A stretch of 64,000 nt of DNA from NCBI GenBank assembly GCA_002189035.1, contig NEEC01000016.1:2131001-2195000 (forward strand). The letters are read 5' to 3'. How positions within the stretch are numbered: position 1 is the first letter of the stretch; each line of letters begins with the position of its first letter. The position numbers and the translations under genes are program-made. This stretch comes from Utricularia gibba (taxonomy: Eukaryota; Streptophyta; Magnoliopsida; Lamiales; Lentibulariaceae). This document shows, piece after piece, positions 45,742 through 57,360 of this stretch. Below the pieces are notes generated by a model. The model did not search any database and had not been told where the DNA came from. It was given only the letters and a program-made list of their open reading frames with translations.

Positions 45742-46348
45742 GTTCCACGACTACGAGCTCTCTGTCAATTTTCATTCCTTCCACCAAAGCTTCATATTCG
45801 ACCACATTGTTGAAGGCGAGGAACAAGAATTTCACCGTGATATAAATGCGTTCCCCGTCCAGAGTTCGGATGTCTATACCTCCTCCAGCTCCGTTGTATG
45901 TTGAACCGTCAACATACATGGCCCATCGGTCGTTAGTTTCCATGAAATGGTCGATAGGCCGAGTCATCTCAACCAAAAAATCGGCAAGAGGTTGGGCCTT
46001 GATTGTTGTTCTCGGTTTAAATTCAATATCCGTCATACTCAATTCGACTGCGCACTTGGCGACCCTTCCGGAGATCTCACGTCGAGACAGAATATTCTTC
46101 AGTGGTTGATTAGTGAACACCACGATGTGCCGATCTTGGAAATATGACCCCAGCTTGGTGGCTGCCATTTTCAGGGCCAAGATTAACTTCTCTGTTACTA
46201 TGTATCGAGTTTCGGCCGGCAGCAAGATCTTGCTCACATAATACATCGGTAAGTGTTTATCTCTTGAGATGGTTGTCAAGACTGCACTTACCGCAACAGG
46301 TGATATTGATAGATAAAGTTCTAGGGGCTCCCCTTCCCTCGGGGGCAC
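45656..46348 (-). pseudogene. Tat B RNase H plus second (archaeal-type) RNase H
   Basis: The frame begins with the regular RNase H (LELYLSISPVAVSAVLTTIS, VTEKLILALKMAATKL). After a linker (KAQPLADFLVEMTRP) comes a second RNase H domain with MYVDGSTYNGAGGGIDI, NNVVEYEALVEGMKI and AYTDSWLVQGQFSGEYE. A tandem second RNase H is known from the plant Tat/Ogre lineage and supports that assignment. The Asp of YVDGS and the Glu of VEYEAL are present. Confidence 0.85.
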
Positions 46349-46576
46349 TAGAAGTGGAGTTGAAGAGAGATATTCTGAGTTTCTCGAAGGTGATCTGGCA
46401 ATCTTCGTTCCATTCTAAAATATTTCCCTTTCACAAGGCCTTGAAGAAAGACGCCGACTTGTCAGTCGACGAGATATGAAGCGGCATGCAGCCAGTTTAC
46501 TCGTGAGGCCCTGATATTCCTTGATTGTCCTCGGGGTTGCATTTCACATATTGCCTTAATCTTCTCAGCGTCAGCC

Positions 46577-47273
46577 TCAATTCCTCTTTCCAATACATAG
46601 TGTCCGAGGAACTTTCCGCTCTACACCCCCAAAGCAACATTTCAATGGATTGAGTTTTAATCTGTATGACCGACATAGAGAAAAGTAGGAATCCAAATAC
46701 ATCAAATGATCCTCTTCATTCATTGACTTAACGATCATATCGTCCACATACACCTCCATAGAAGTTCCGATTTCAGAGGAAAAGATTTTGTTCACTAATG
46801 TCTGATATCCAAAAGGCATTCTTCAAACCAAAAGGCATCGCGACATAGCAGTAGACCCCATCCTTGGTCTAAAAGGTTGTTTTCGTCTGGTCCTTTTCTG
46901 CGACAAAGATCTGGTGATACCCAGAATATGCATCCATGGTGCTCAGAAAATGGGATTCGGCAATGGCATCCACCAGTTTGTCTATCTTTGGTAAGGGGTA
47001 GGGATCTCTTTCACAACAGGCGTTGAGATCGGTGAAGTCGACACACATTCTCCATTCTGAGTACTGGATCTCCCTCACGTAACCAGCTTCCAGGAGTTCC
47101 TTTGTTTTCTCTTTAATAATCCAGCACTTTTCTTCAGAGAAGTGCCGTTGTTTTTGCCGAATCAGCTTCACCACCGGATAGGTATCAATGTGATGCTCAG
47201 CGACAGACTGATCAATTCCTACAAAGCTGCAGCAGTCCAGGACTACCCTATGCTCGGTCCTCCCGGATACCAT
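46577..47273 (-). pseudogene. Tat B reverse transcriptase
   Basis: Frame 47,273-46,869 includes PVVKLIRQKQRHFSEEKCWI, LEAGYVREIQYSEWRMCVDF and SGYHQIFVAEKDQTKTTF. Frame 46,819-46,577 holds PFGYQTLVNKIF and MEVYVDDMIVKS with an intact YVDD box. A frameshift at ~46,820-46,870 separates the two. Confidence 0.87.
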
Positions 47274-47499
47274 ATGGATTTCCCGAACATAGGGGGGACT
47301 ACCCTATGCTCGGTTTGTGTTTCTTGAACTTTCTGGTCTATCTCAATCTCCTTTATGGTTCGAGACTTCGCTAGCTCGTGGGATTCCTCCTGCTGATTTT
47401 GAGGGGAACTTCGGGTATTGGCTGCCTTCGTTCCCCGTGTGTCCATTACGTCCTCTTTTTCATTCCGTCATCGGTGCGGGGTTCCGTGTCACGTTGTTC

Positions 47500-48350
47500 A
47501 TCCCGCCACCAGCATGATACTGCTTGATCATCCTCTTAATTACTCGGCAGTCGATAGTGCTGTGCCTTGTGGTTTTGTGTATTTCGCAATAGGGATCGAT
47601 TCTGGTTGGTTCCACCTAATATACTTCCCAACGCTTGCTCGGCTGGGGGGCCCGGTTGGATTGCACCTCTTGCTGCGAAACTGGGCGGATCTCTACACGG
47701 CTTTTCATTTCGGCCATAAGGTCGTTGTCAACTCGGATGTACTTCATGATTTTCCGTAATAATTCTCTGAGATTCTTCGATGGGGATTTAGATAGACTCT
47801 ATTCCAATTTTGATGTTCCTAGGGCCCGTTTCATTATTTCTATCCTCTCCTTCAAGTCTAGTTGAACGTCCTACGCCAGGTAGTTGAATTAGTCGATGAA
47901 TCTCCTCAAGCTCTCTCTCCTCTGGTCATATCGAATGGAATACAATGATGCCTTTCATGGTGGGATATCGATATTGACAGCACATCGGGTAGTGAAGAGC
48001 AACACCAACTCTCGGTAAGATCCCACGCTACATGATTCTAACTGCTTGAACCAAATCTTGGCTCCCTTTTGGAGCATGCAAGCGGACAGCTTACACTTCA
48101 TGGCTTCCGAATGATGGACCGTGGCCATCCTCATGTTGAAATTGGTCACATGAGATATGGGGTCTCCTTTTCCATCGTACGTGGGCTGTCCATCGGGGAC
48201 TCTGAATCCTCTTTCTAGCTCTTCCCGAATTAGCTCATCCGAGAAGGGATCAAAGTGCAGTGTTGGGGTTACCGTTGTCCCTTCAACATTCTTCACAGCT
48301 AAGTCAATATCAGCTAGTCTCATCAAAGTATGCATTGCCTCTTATTCTTA
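47500..48350 (-). pseudogene. Tat B gag
   Basis: Frame 48,335-47,955 contains PFSDELIREELERGFRVPDG, YDGKGDPISHVTNFNMRM, KGAKIWFKQLESCSVGSYRE and LVLLFTTRC, the capsid core of Tat gag. Reading continues in fragments to ~47,500. The N terminus is lost near 48,350. Confidence 0.8.
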
Positions 48351-48633
48351 GTTGGAAGTTAAATTTCCTATTGCATTGCCCAACTTCTATGTGTAATGTT
48401 GTATGCATTATATGGCTTTGTCATGCTTTTTCAATTCCAGTTTTCTCCTAGTCTCATCAAAGTATGACGCATTCGAATGAAATGTTTGTCGATATGCATA
48501 AGATGGAAAAGGAGGCGCTTGTCAATCTCGAGTTCAGAAGCTTATCTTATTTGACTTGCAGGCATCTGAATCGGCTTCCACAGTTGGTGCTTGTTATTTC
48601 GTTGCTCTGTTCACTCCTGATTCTTGCTTTCCA
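48351..48633. other. sequence upstream of RPL13 pseudogene exon
   Basis: An open frame from 48,464 continues into the L13 part, but its first ~55 codons do not resemble L13. It may include intron sequence: a pyrimidine-rich TGATTCTTGCTTTCCAC lies just before the L13 similarity, at a place where L13 genes can have an acceptor. Confidence 0.4.
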
Positions 48634-49083
48634 CGCAGCAAGTGTCCCAAAGAACCTTGCCCCTACCGTCGGCATAGTTGTTGATCACAGGGGTAGAAAT
48701 CGCTCCCTGGAATGTCTTCAAGCAAATGTTCAAAAAGAGTTTAAGACGTATAAAGCCAAGCTCGTCGTCTTCCCCAGACGTGCCCGCAAGTTCAAGGTCA
48801 CTCCATGTCAGCAAATCCAAACTTGCATTCTTTTAAACTTTCAGCAAGTGTGACTTTACAGTGTATCTTTCCTCGTGTAGGTTGGAGGCTCCACCCCCGA
48901 AGAATTGGAGGAACCATAAACTTTCAGCAAGTGTCACTCCATGTCACGTGGATCTTGTCAAGATCTCCGAGGAGATGAAGTCTTCCAGAGCATACCATAA
49001 ACTTCGCCTGGAAAGGAGAAACCAGCATAATGTCGGGAAAAGAGCCAAGAGGGCTTCTGAGGCAGAAAAGGAGGATAAAAAGT
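48634..49083 (+). pseudogene. 60S ribosomal protein L13 pseudogene
   Basis: The plus frame reads [20 protein letters not shown], then [13 protein letters not shown] and [17 protein letters not shown], a clear match to the middle of plant ribosomal protein L13. A GT...AG gap (48,797-48,882) then precedes [12 protein letters not shown]. After a deletion, the C-terminal part follows in another frame ([30 protein letters not shown]) up to the stop codon. An intact L13 would be about 206 residues. The first ~90 residues and a central block are missing and the frame is broken. The retained intron-like gap argues for a genomic duplicate rather than a retrocopy. Confidence 0.8.
49074..49083 (+). repeat. 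target site duplication of TIR element, left
   Basis: GATAAAAAGT, identical to 50,022-50,031. Confidence 0.8.
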
Positions 49084-50021
49084 GAGTAATTTGGCAGAAT
49101 ACCCCTCTGCAAAATGGGGATTTGCTGAATACCCCGCTTTCCCAAAAGCCTTTTAGAAATGTCCTTATTTCAGTTATTCTTTTGCTAAATACCTTCTTTT
49201 TAGAGAGAAAAACAAATAAATAAATAAATATATATATATTATACATATTAAAATAATTAGCTATATATTATCAAAATACATTTATATAAGCATTTACTTT
49301 AAATAATATTTTGATTTAATTTATTTATATTTTTAGTTAAATTTGTTTTATACAACCATAAAAATATTTTTTAATAACTTAATGAAAATATTTTTTATTT
49401 TATTATTATATTTCAATAATAAGTAATATCACATGAATAAATTTTTAAGCAATATATAATGTTTAATAATTTTATACTAGATGATCCAAATATCATAAAA
49501 AAAACATTAAATTGTTTTCTGGATACTATTCACCATATTTTGTTTCACTGCATATTTTTTATAGCAACATTATATAAATACAATTCATATGTAAATTTAT
49601 TACTAACTAGATTACTTGTGTTCAGTGATCAAAAAAATATATTGTAAGTGTACAAGTGATGATGCATTCAAAAACATTAGTATAACATTATACTATATAT
49701 TTGTTATAGGTGCAAATTACGATTATAGTAAAGACATGTCTTTGTAAAAATATTTTCATAATAAAAATTTAATTTTGATTTTACAATTTATAAAGTATTG
49801 AATTAATTTGAAATCAAAATTGAATTTAAAATTAAATAGATAAAAATGTGCATTTAAAACAGATGGGAAATATATTTTTAGATTAAAATAGATAAAAAGG
49901 TGCATTAATTATATAAAAAATAATAAAAAAAATCAAAAAAGGGGTATTTGGACAATACTTTTAGAACCCGGGGTATTCAGCAAATCTGGTTTTTACAGTG
50001 GGGCATTCCACCAACGAGGCC
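49084..50021. mobile_element. non-autonomous Mutator-like TIR element
   Basis: 938 bp bounded by inverted repeats: the left TTGGCAGAATACCCC and GGATTTGCTGAATACCCCG match, in reverse complement, the right CGGGGTATTCAGCAAATC and GGGGCATTCCACCAA, so the TIRs are ~60 bp. Ten bases, GATAAAAAGT, are duplicated at both sides, a length typical of Mutator-like elements (9-11 bp). The interior (49,200-49,950) is very AT-rich, with an AAAT/AT microsatellite at ~49,213-49,240, and encodes nothing recognisable. Confidence 0.8.
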
Positions 50022-50031
50022 GATAAAAAGT
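50022..50031 (+). repeat. target site duplication of TIR element, right
   Basis: GATAAAAAGT. Its last base begins the TAG that would have ended the ribosomal protein reading frame before insertion. Confidence 0.8.
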
Positions 50032-50812
50032 AGACTGCGGGATTTGATTTCATGGCCCTTGAGCTCCGACGTTTCCTTGTCTTCAGCACCATTCATGACA
50101 CCAGATGACTATGAAACACCTTGTGCACATCACATCTTTTGGATGCTTCATGCATCTCTTCGTTTGTGTCTGGAATCATGGAAGCTGCGTTTCAAATTGG
50201 GCGTGATGATATTGGGGCATTTAATATTGAGAAAAATGTTGGGATGGGCACCGACATGACGGATGATTCCCCGCGGGCGTGGTAGTCTACAGTCTTCGCT
50301 GGCACCATGTGCTCTCCCCGGCAACCGTTGGCGCGCCATTTACTCCAACGACTGTGCAGTTGAATTTTCATTTCCCGTCACATTTATTTCTCACTCCCCG
50401 AGTTTCAGTCTTGTGCGAAAAGCCTTGTTGCCCCTCACTGGTTTCTCCTGTTCGATTCAGCCTCTTCTTTTTTCTCTGGGTTTCCTCCGTTGGCGCTGCC
50501 CTCGTCCGTCGCTGGCTGCGGGAAACCGGTTTGTTTGTTTTTCTTTTATATATCACTCATTTACTTCCTTCTTTCCGGTTGCTGGACATGATGAGAGGGG
50601 TAACGAACCCATCTTTAGTTGTTATTTTTTGATAACTTGATTATGAGCGCTGGAGCAAAAAAGTTGTTTGTTTCTGGAATGGGCATTTCGATGAGTTGCT
50701 GTTGGATTGATTCTTCACCGAGATTTATAATCCTGATTTGATTTTTGTTTGGAAAATTTCAGAGGCGGCTGGGACAGAGGGTTTTCTTATGCATTGACCA
50801 GTGAAGGGGAAA
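50032..50812 (+). promoter_or_regulatory. promoter and 5' UTR region of receptor-like kinase gene
   Basis: The first ~200 bp probably include former 3' sequence of the L13 duplicate. From ~50,280 the composition is pyrimidine-rich, like a 5' UTR. A TTTATATATCACTC stretch at ~50,546 and an acceptor-like GGAAAATTTCAG at 50,751-50,762 are visible; the latter suggests a 5' UTR intron, which I infer but cannot prove. Confidence 0.4.
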
Positions 50813-52754
50813 ATGGGCGTCCCTCTTATATTTCAAGTACTTTTAGTGTGCATTAGCACTGTGTTCTTTCAAGGAGAAGCGGATCTGAGGATCCAGGATA
50901 AACAGGCCTTGCTGGATTTCATTCGTGCTGTCCCTCACTCAAGGAGGCTGAATTGGAACGAGTCAACTTCTGTTTGTGATAACTGGATGGGTATTACTTG
51001 CGGTCAGGATAATTCAGCAGTTGTAGCTCTTCATTTGCCTGGAGTTGGATTGACGGGTATCATGCCTTCTAACACCCTTAGCCGCCTTTCCAATCTTCAA
51101 GTATTGAGTTTGAGATCAAACCATCTTGGTGGTCCCTTTCCTTCTGATCTTTTGAAACTTGGGAACTTGATTGGCGTTTATCTTCAGGGGAACAACTTTC
51201 AGGGTCCCTTGCCAACAGAATTCCCAGACTGGGGAAACCTTTCCGTCCTAAATTTGTCTGGCAATCACTTCAATGGGAGTATTCCTCATGCCATATCTGA
51301 CTTGAGGCGTTTGACTGTCTTGGATCTTGCTAATAATGCACTTTCTGGGTTTATTCCTGATGTCAACATTCACAACCTACAGTTTTTGGACTTGTCCAAC
51401 AATGATCTTACCGGAGTTGTGCCCAAATCGCTTCTTCGATTTCCGCCTAGTTCCTTTTCGGGCAACGATGTTTCGTTTGAGACCTCCCGGTCTCCTCCTC
51501 CTCCACCTACAACGCCAACACCAAGGCACTTTAAGTTCAGCTTGGCAACAATTCTAGGAATTGTTATCGGAGGCTCGGTTGTGGCGTTTGCCTTGATCTC
51601 TGCACTGATGATTATTGCTGCAAACCAGAAGAATAGCGAGAAAAAGCGGATGATTTCTGAGCCAAGGGATGGGAAGGGAAAGCTCACATTCCTTGAGGGT
51701 GAAGCGTTCAGTCCACCAGCATTCGATCTGGAAGATCTGCTGAGAGCTTCTGCTCAAGTCCTCGGGAAGGGGACATTCGGTGTTGCATACAAGGCTACAC
51801 TGGAGGATGGAATAACAGTTGCAGTGAAGCGATTGAGTGACTTGAGTGTGAGCAAGAAGGACTTCGAGCAGCAGATGGAAGTAGCTGGAAAGATTAAGGA
51901 TGAGAATTTGGCACCCATACGAGCGTTTTACTACTCAAGAGATGAAAAGGTCATCGTCTACGACTACCACGTCCGAGGAAGCGTCTCTGCACTGCTGCAT
52001 GGTACATCAGAAGCCATGCCTTGTTATTTGGCAGTCCACGAATGTGTATACACAGCTAATGATCTCATCATGCATCGCAGGAAAACACGGGCACAGGCAG
52101 GTTTTAGACTGGGAAACGAGAATGAAGATAGCCATTGGTGCAGCCAGGGGCTTAGCACACATTCACTCACAGTGTGGTGGGAAACTCGTTCATGGGAACA
52201 TAAAAGCCGCAAACATATTCCTCAACCCACAAGGATACGGCTGCATCTCCGATTTCGGCTTAGCGACATTAACAACGTCAACTGCTCCTCGAAAACTCCG
52301 AATCTCAGGCTACCGTGCCCCCGAGATTACGGACAACAAATCCACTCAAGCATCAGATGTCTACAGCTTTGGAGTTGTTCTCCTTGAACTCCTCACAGGG
52401 AAGTCCCCAGTGCCAACACATGGAGTGGAGGAGGTAGCCAACCTGGTGAGATGGGTTCAATCCGTGGTTCATGAAGAATGGACGGGTGAAGTGTTCGATG
52501 TCGAACTACTGAAATACCCGAACATCGAAGAGGACATGGTGGCAACACTGCAGATAGGTCTGAGCTGTGTGGCCAGGGTGCCAGACCAGAGGCCAAGAAT
52601 GAGTCAAGTGCTCAGAATGCTTGAGGAACTTAGAAGCTTGGAATCCCCAAGTTCAACTCAGACTCCAACCCCACCCCGGAACGCCGGTGATGATGCAGCA
52701 GCAGCAGCAGGACCCTCTGGTCATCATCATCATGATCTTGGTTACGACGCCTAG
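50813..52754 (+). CDS. LRR receptor-like pseudokinase (At4g23740-type)
   Basis: Two exons, 50,813-52,001 and 52,081-52,754, joined across a 79-bp GT-AG phase-1 intron, encode 620 residues. A signal peptide (MGVPLIFQVLLVCISTVFF) is followed by an LRR N-terminal cap with CDNWMGITC, about five LRRs (residues ~70-205), a Pro-rich juxtamembrane stretch, a transmembrane helix (~244-268) and a kinase domain (~305-575). The glycine loop (LGKGTFG) and the ATP-binding Lys in VAVKRL (~339) are present. The catalytic loop reads HGN (434-436) instead of HRD, and DFG (454-456) is kept. Related plant proteins are annotated as probable inactive receptor kinases and act in membrane signalling. The ATG at 50,813 is chosen because it starts the signal peptide. 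The His/Ala-rich C terminus includes a GHHHHDLG stretch. Confidence 0.93.
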
Positions 52755-54776
52755 TTAGTTGGTAGTTGGTAGTTGGTGTAGGTCGTGTTGGTTAGTCATT
52801 GCAGTCGGTTGTTAATTGTGTATATGGAGGGGCCCCCAGTGGCTACTGCATGCAGGAAGTATAACACAATGGTACAACTAATTTGAGCAAAGTATTAAAA
52901 AAGTGCTAAAGTTTTAAAAATGGTTCATATTGTTTTACTGTTCAAAAATTCTGAGACAATGCTAAAATTAGTCATTATTGTTTAGTCCTCAAAAATTAGT
53001 GCCTATTGTCTACGTGAAACAATTTAGCATAAATGGATATTATTAGTACATAACTGTTTAAAAAATTGGTAAAATTAGTCTCTATAATGTTTTTATATCA
53101 ACACCTCACCCGATTTCATAACACTTTTTCTAAACCAGATAACCTTTTTGTCTAACCACATTTCACCATGTTCCGTCACACTTGACAACACCCGGAAGAA
53201 CATTATTATACCATGTAAGATGTAATAATGCACCTCATCTAGTAGGCATGCACACATTTAAACCTTGGAGCCACGCGGTGTAATGTCAAAGTTTGCTCTC
53301 ATGCATTACACGGGCACTATGTCCACTTGATAGTTGTGTGCGGGTTTGTGGCGCGCCAAAGCCAGGCCAAAGGCAGCTTCGGGCTCCGGCTAAGTGAAGT
53401 AGGTGCCCACCTATCCACGGCTTACCGGGGATCTTCCTCAATCGGGTCAGGCATTAACTCCCATGTGCTTAGGTGTTGGTGAAGAAGTGAGTGTGCGTGT
53501 GTGGTTCACCATGCGCATTGCTAGACAAAAGGAGGGCTATGGCCTCACTCTTACTTCAACTCCAAAAAGTACTACAATAGTCCCATTCCATACAACTAAA
53601 CAATCCCACAATACATAAGTTGGGATTCTAGTACTATGATGCTAATGAAGGCCTCTATGACTGCTCTTGCCTGGTCACTCCACATCCCCCTATGACGATT
53701 GTGTCCAAGTTATCTAAAAAGTTGGGCTTTTTTCGATAGTTTGATATCAAGTGTCACCATCTCAATATTAGCCTGCTAATCTTTTATAAGGAAGAGGTGT
53801 TCTTGGAGGCACTTAGTTCCCTCCCTTAGAGTGTCATGTGCCTCCTAGAGAAAAATGATGCCTTTTGAAATAATTGGATATCTAACGTTGTCACCTTATT
53901 TTCTTTTTATATCTTCTCCATTTATAACTAGGAGGATGTCCTCAAAGGGTCGCTTGACTGCTCTAGGGTGCATTGTGGCTTGTCGGGATGCCCTGTGCCC
54001 ATATGCCATGTCATGTGGCCAGCCATATACCACAACGCACTCATGAGATTCCCAAAATAGGATTGCTTATTTGTCATACAAAAACCCCCATACACACCCC
54101 ATTGGTCGATTCCTAAAAAGCCCTCCCTTGCATGCTACGTCTTGCCCAATCTCTCAATGCCGCCATCCGCTACTCCGCTCCATGCACTCCACGGTCATGT
54201 CCACCCAGCCTAACACATTTGAATGAATCCAGACAACGAGTCAATCCTTCCTAGATGAATGATGGGTTTAACCAACAAAAACTAACTCGTGAACCGTATG
54301 GGTCAGACTTATTGGGGCATGGGTTGAACCTCAAAAGCAACTCAAATATATGTTATCTTATTTAACTTTTGACCTTAAAAATATATTTTATACTCTTGTA
54401 TATATTATAATATTAATTTTATAAGTATTAATATTTAATTATTTAATACAATTTAATATAGCATTTCAAAAATAAGTTTAAAAAAAATATGTTTTTTTTC
54501 AAACTCATGTCCCGATCCAATCTATGGACTCAAGAATGTATGATTGGCCCATAGCTTGGTCCGGGTTTGTTTGAAATCTATGGAGCCGATCTCCAAATGG
54601 GTCCAAATTATATTTTATCTCATGAGTTGGCAAACCCAAATGGCCTGATCCATAATCGACATGGGCCCAACTCATGCCCATCACTGCCATCCGTCCCTAC
54701 AAGGAATAAAGGATTAGTGCCCCTATATGACTTGCTTCTTGCTCAGTGTATACTATTACTCGACATCCTTGAGTGT
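52755..54776. other. 3' UTR and intergenic sequence
   Basis: No gene supported. The first ~150 bp are a likely 3' UTR. A 53,340-53,600 stretch has LTR-like composition (TGTGTGGTTCACC, AAAGGAGGGC) but no recognisable ends. Very AT-rich at 54,350-54,490. Confidence 0.5.
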
Positions 54777-56060
54777 GTCGTGACCGGGATTAGGAAACAA
54801 GTAAATAGTGTGCCATGGAACAAGATCCCCACCAAAAGCAGATCACATCGAATAGCAATGTTGGTGAAGGTGCACGAGATGTGGGAAGCCATATCACATT
54901 CTTGTTGTTTTGAAAAGGGGCTCGTTGGAAATCGTGGATCGTTGCGTGTCGAGGCGAGATGTTGCACATGGCTGGCGGAGGTCAATCCCACAACAATGGT
55001 TCAAAAGAGGACAATCCCACCCGAGCCAGCGAGAGAGGAGAGAGGAGGTTTTTGATGGGGGCACTTTGGGAAGAAGTGATCCTAGCACAGGTGGGAGTCA
55101 CGCGGATATGGAAAGGTAAGGGGGGGGGGGTGCCATTAAGACCAAAGGTTCATTTGAGCAACGAACCCAAAGGGTGGGGCTCGGTCCTCGAGGTTGGCGG
55201 CAACTCGACAACATTGTTGGGGAATGGAAGTCTTGAGCCCAAAAGTGTAATGATCGTGTCTAGGAACAAGTTAGAGCGCGATAGTCAAGTGAAACCCCTA
55301 CCGTTATTCGAGCACGCACCAACTAGGAAGGCTAGTGGAGGCACCCGGACACGGAAGTTTTGTTGCAAACGTCACAATGCAAGGGAGCTCATGGGTGTGT
55401 GCGGGCATGCATGGCGAGTTGTGGGCAGGTGCAAGTAGGTGCTGCATGTTGAGGAAGGGCTGCACGCAAGGCTGACTAAAGCAGAGGGGGGAGGGAAGAA
55501 AGAGAAAGGGGTGAGCAAATAGGGATTGGGCAAAATCACATCTTCACTTGTTTAACTCTAGCGACACTTAGATGCTTTGGGGGGAAATTAGGGCTCAATT
55601 GATCAATACTGAAAACAAGTGGAAAAATCAAGAGGGTAACATCGATGGGTCATTCAAGCAAGAAGGAGCTGTGATACAAGCATGTGCAAAGGTAAGGGGT
55701 TTGTGAGGAATGTCCATGAGTTGGGCTAGAGGTCGAGCCTAAGGGTGAGGCCATAACTTGGCCGAGTTTTGGCCACAACTCGATCTCTACCAGAGTCATG
55801 GAAGCCTAGAGCCCTTGAAGGTAGGGTCATGGCTGAGACCCCACTACCGACAATAACGCAAGTTGCTTGTGGGATATGCACCCAAGGGTCCTTCGGGCTG
55901 AATGTTTAATCCATGTGTGTGTGATGCTGATGGTGGAAATTCTACCATGACTAACCCCTTACTACTCATGTGCAAGTTTAGTGTCAGGGCATGCTACTAT
56001 GGATGCTGAGGAGAGGGTGCCGACGAGGTAGATCATGGCTAGCGGCGCATCAGAAGTCAT
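54777..56060 (+). repeat. possible gypsy LTR remnant
   Basis: TGTCGTGACCGGG at 54,777 resembles chromovirus LTR starts. The far part (near 55,945-55,975, ACCATGACTAACCCC) recalls LTR 14,144-15,299 near 14,965 (TGTTAACCCCTTACG). Neither end is secure and no duplication was found. Confidence 0.25.
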
Positions 56061-56899
56061 GGTTTATCACATCTCATTTTGGTGTTTTTGGTGAGGTGGA
56101 TTCCCAATATGTAAACTAGAAGGGAAGTTTGTATTTGGATTATGCTTTTTAATGCGATTTTTGATAAATCGCTAGCCCAATCATGTTCATTAGGAACATT
56201 TCCCTGGTCGTTCCCAAGTGTGTAGTGCGCAATGGGTCGAGGAGGATGGTAGCATTTTCGATCAATGGGCTCTTGATGTGGGGAGTTACACACAAGGGGA
56301 GGGGGTCGAAATGAGTACCTCAATCAGATCTCTTTATTGATGACAACACAAGTCACCATGGGATGTGTGTTGAGAGACCTATGGGTCTTGCTTTTTCTAG
56401 TTCATTTGAGTAATTGGGGGAAATCTATCATGGGCTAATCCTCTTGCTTGTGTGTCGGTCAAGAGGTAGAGCGACTTGGCATAGACAATGTGGAAGAGGT
56501 AATGATTGGGTAAATCAAGATGAGTAGGTTGCCAAAAGTCATGGATTTTCTAGTATTTCAAACTAAGTGTCGTAGGTGTATAATCCCCACACCGGTACTA
56601 TCAAACTCAACTTTTTGAAGTATGCTTTTGAACGACTTTCGGCAGATTGCAAGTCCTAACTAAGATATCCAAATTAACCCTTTGGTGGCATCAAGCATGC
56701 GGTGCATGAGGCAGTCAGAAGGGTAGTGATGGATCCTTTGATTGAGGGAAAAAGTTGGGCCAATGAGTGTGGTGGCTCCATGAGTGGAGTAGGCCCTACT
56801 TGTGAGCTATGTGGTGATTCAATCACTATGTGTTTCAAGGGATCCCTTCCCTCTTTGTTCTGGTAACTCTCATTCCAATCAAGAGTCTTCTCATTGCTG
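56061..56899. other. intergenic, probably gypsy-derived
   Basis: No supported coding region. By position it would be the decayed integrase side of the gypsy remnant at 56,900-57,360, but I could not identify integrase motifs. Confidence 0.35.
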
Positions 56900-57360
56900 A
56901 ACTCCTTGTATTTTTACTACGACGGTGAGCTCAAGGAAAATGCCCACTAGTAATCTCTACAACTTTAGTATGGGGGTCTTCTTCCAATTTTTCGCTTTTC
57001 CTTGCATGAGCATGAGCCTTCTACTTAGACTATGTGTAACTACATTGGCTGTTTCAAGATGGTACTTTACCTCGCATTTGTTTTCTTTAATAAGTTCCAT
57101 CCATCTCTGTTAATGCAGATACGCCTCCTTCATGAATAATACCTTAAGGCTTTGGTGGTTAATATAGAGCTTGCATGCGCTCTACTACCATGTGCCAATC
57201 ACTCATGGTATAACTACAACTTGACATCCTTTATCAAAATCCTTTGGGTAGTCATTATGTTGAAGCAATCGACCCATCATTTGTCGTGCGAGTGGCAACT
57301 AGGCCTCACAGCTACCAACATTGGTCATGACGCTTCTATGCTTGTATCATGATATTGCCA
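56900..57360 (-). pseudogene. gypsy RNase H remnant
   Basis: Minus-strand translation near 57,180-57,000 gives ACKLYINHQSLKVLFMKEAY, RWMELIKENKCEVKYHLETA and NVVTHSLSRR, matching the end of chromovirus RNase H (TDHQSLK ... RRWLEL ... ALSRR). The usual Asp before HQSLK is Asn, and a stop interrupts the helix. Flanking RT and integrase are not recognisable. Confidence 0.65.

Larger units (their letters stand above)
40881..48350 (-). mobile_element. Tat-type gypsy element B, 5'-truncated
   Basis: On the minus strand: gag, RT, RNase H, second RNase H, integrase, spacer, an oppositely oriented ORF, polypurine region, 3' LTR. The LTR and internal end match element A, so the two belong to the same or sister families. 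The gag start, primer site and 5' LTR are missing beyond ~48,350. All frames are disrupted. Confidence 0.85.

Noticed and set aside
49213-49240. AAAT/AT microsatellite as a separate feature
   Set aside because: It lies within the AT-rich core of the TIR element and is described there.
50801-52387. Uninterrupted 528-aa frame from 50,801
   Set aside because: It begins with GTG rather than ATG and reads through a 79-bp intron at 52,002, after which the kinase motifs continue in another frame. The two-exon model restores the domain.
54777-56060. Complete chromovirus LTR
   Set aside because: The start motif is suggestive, but direct comparison with the LTR at 14,144 shows no colinearity over the first 250 bp; kept only as a low-confidence remnant.
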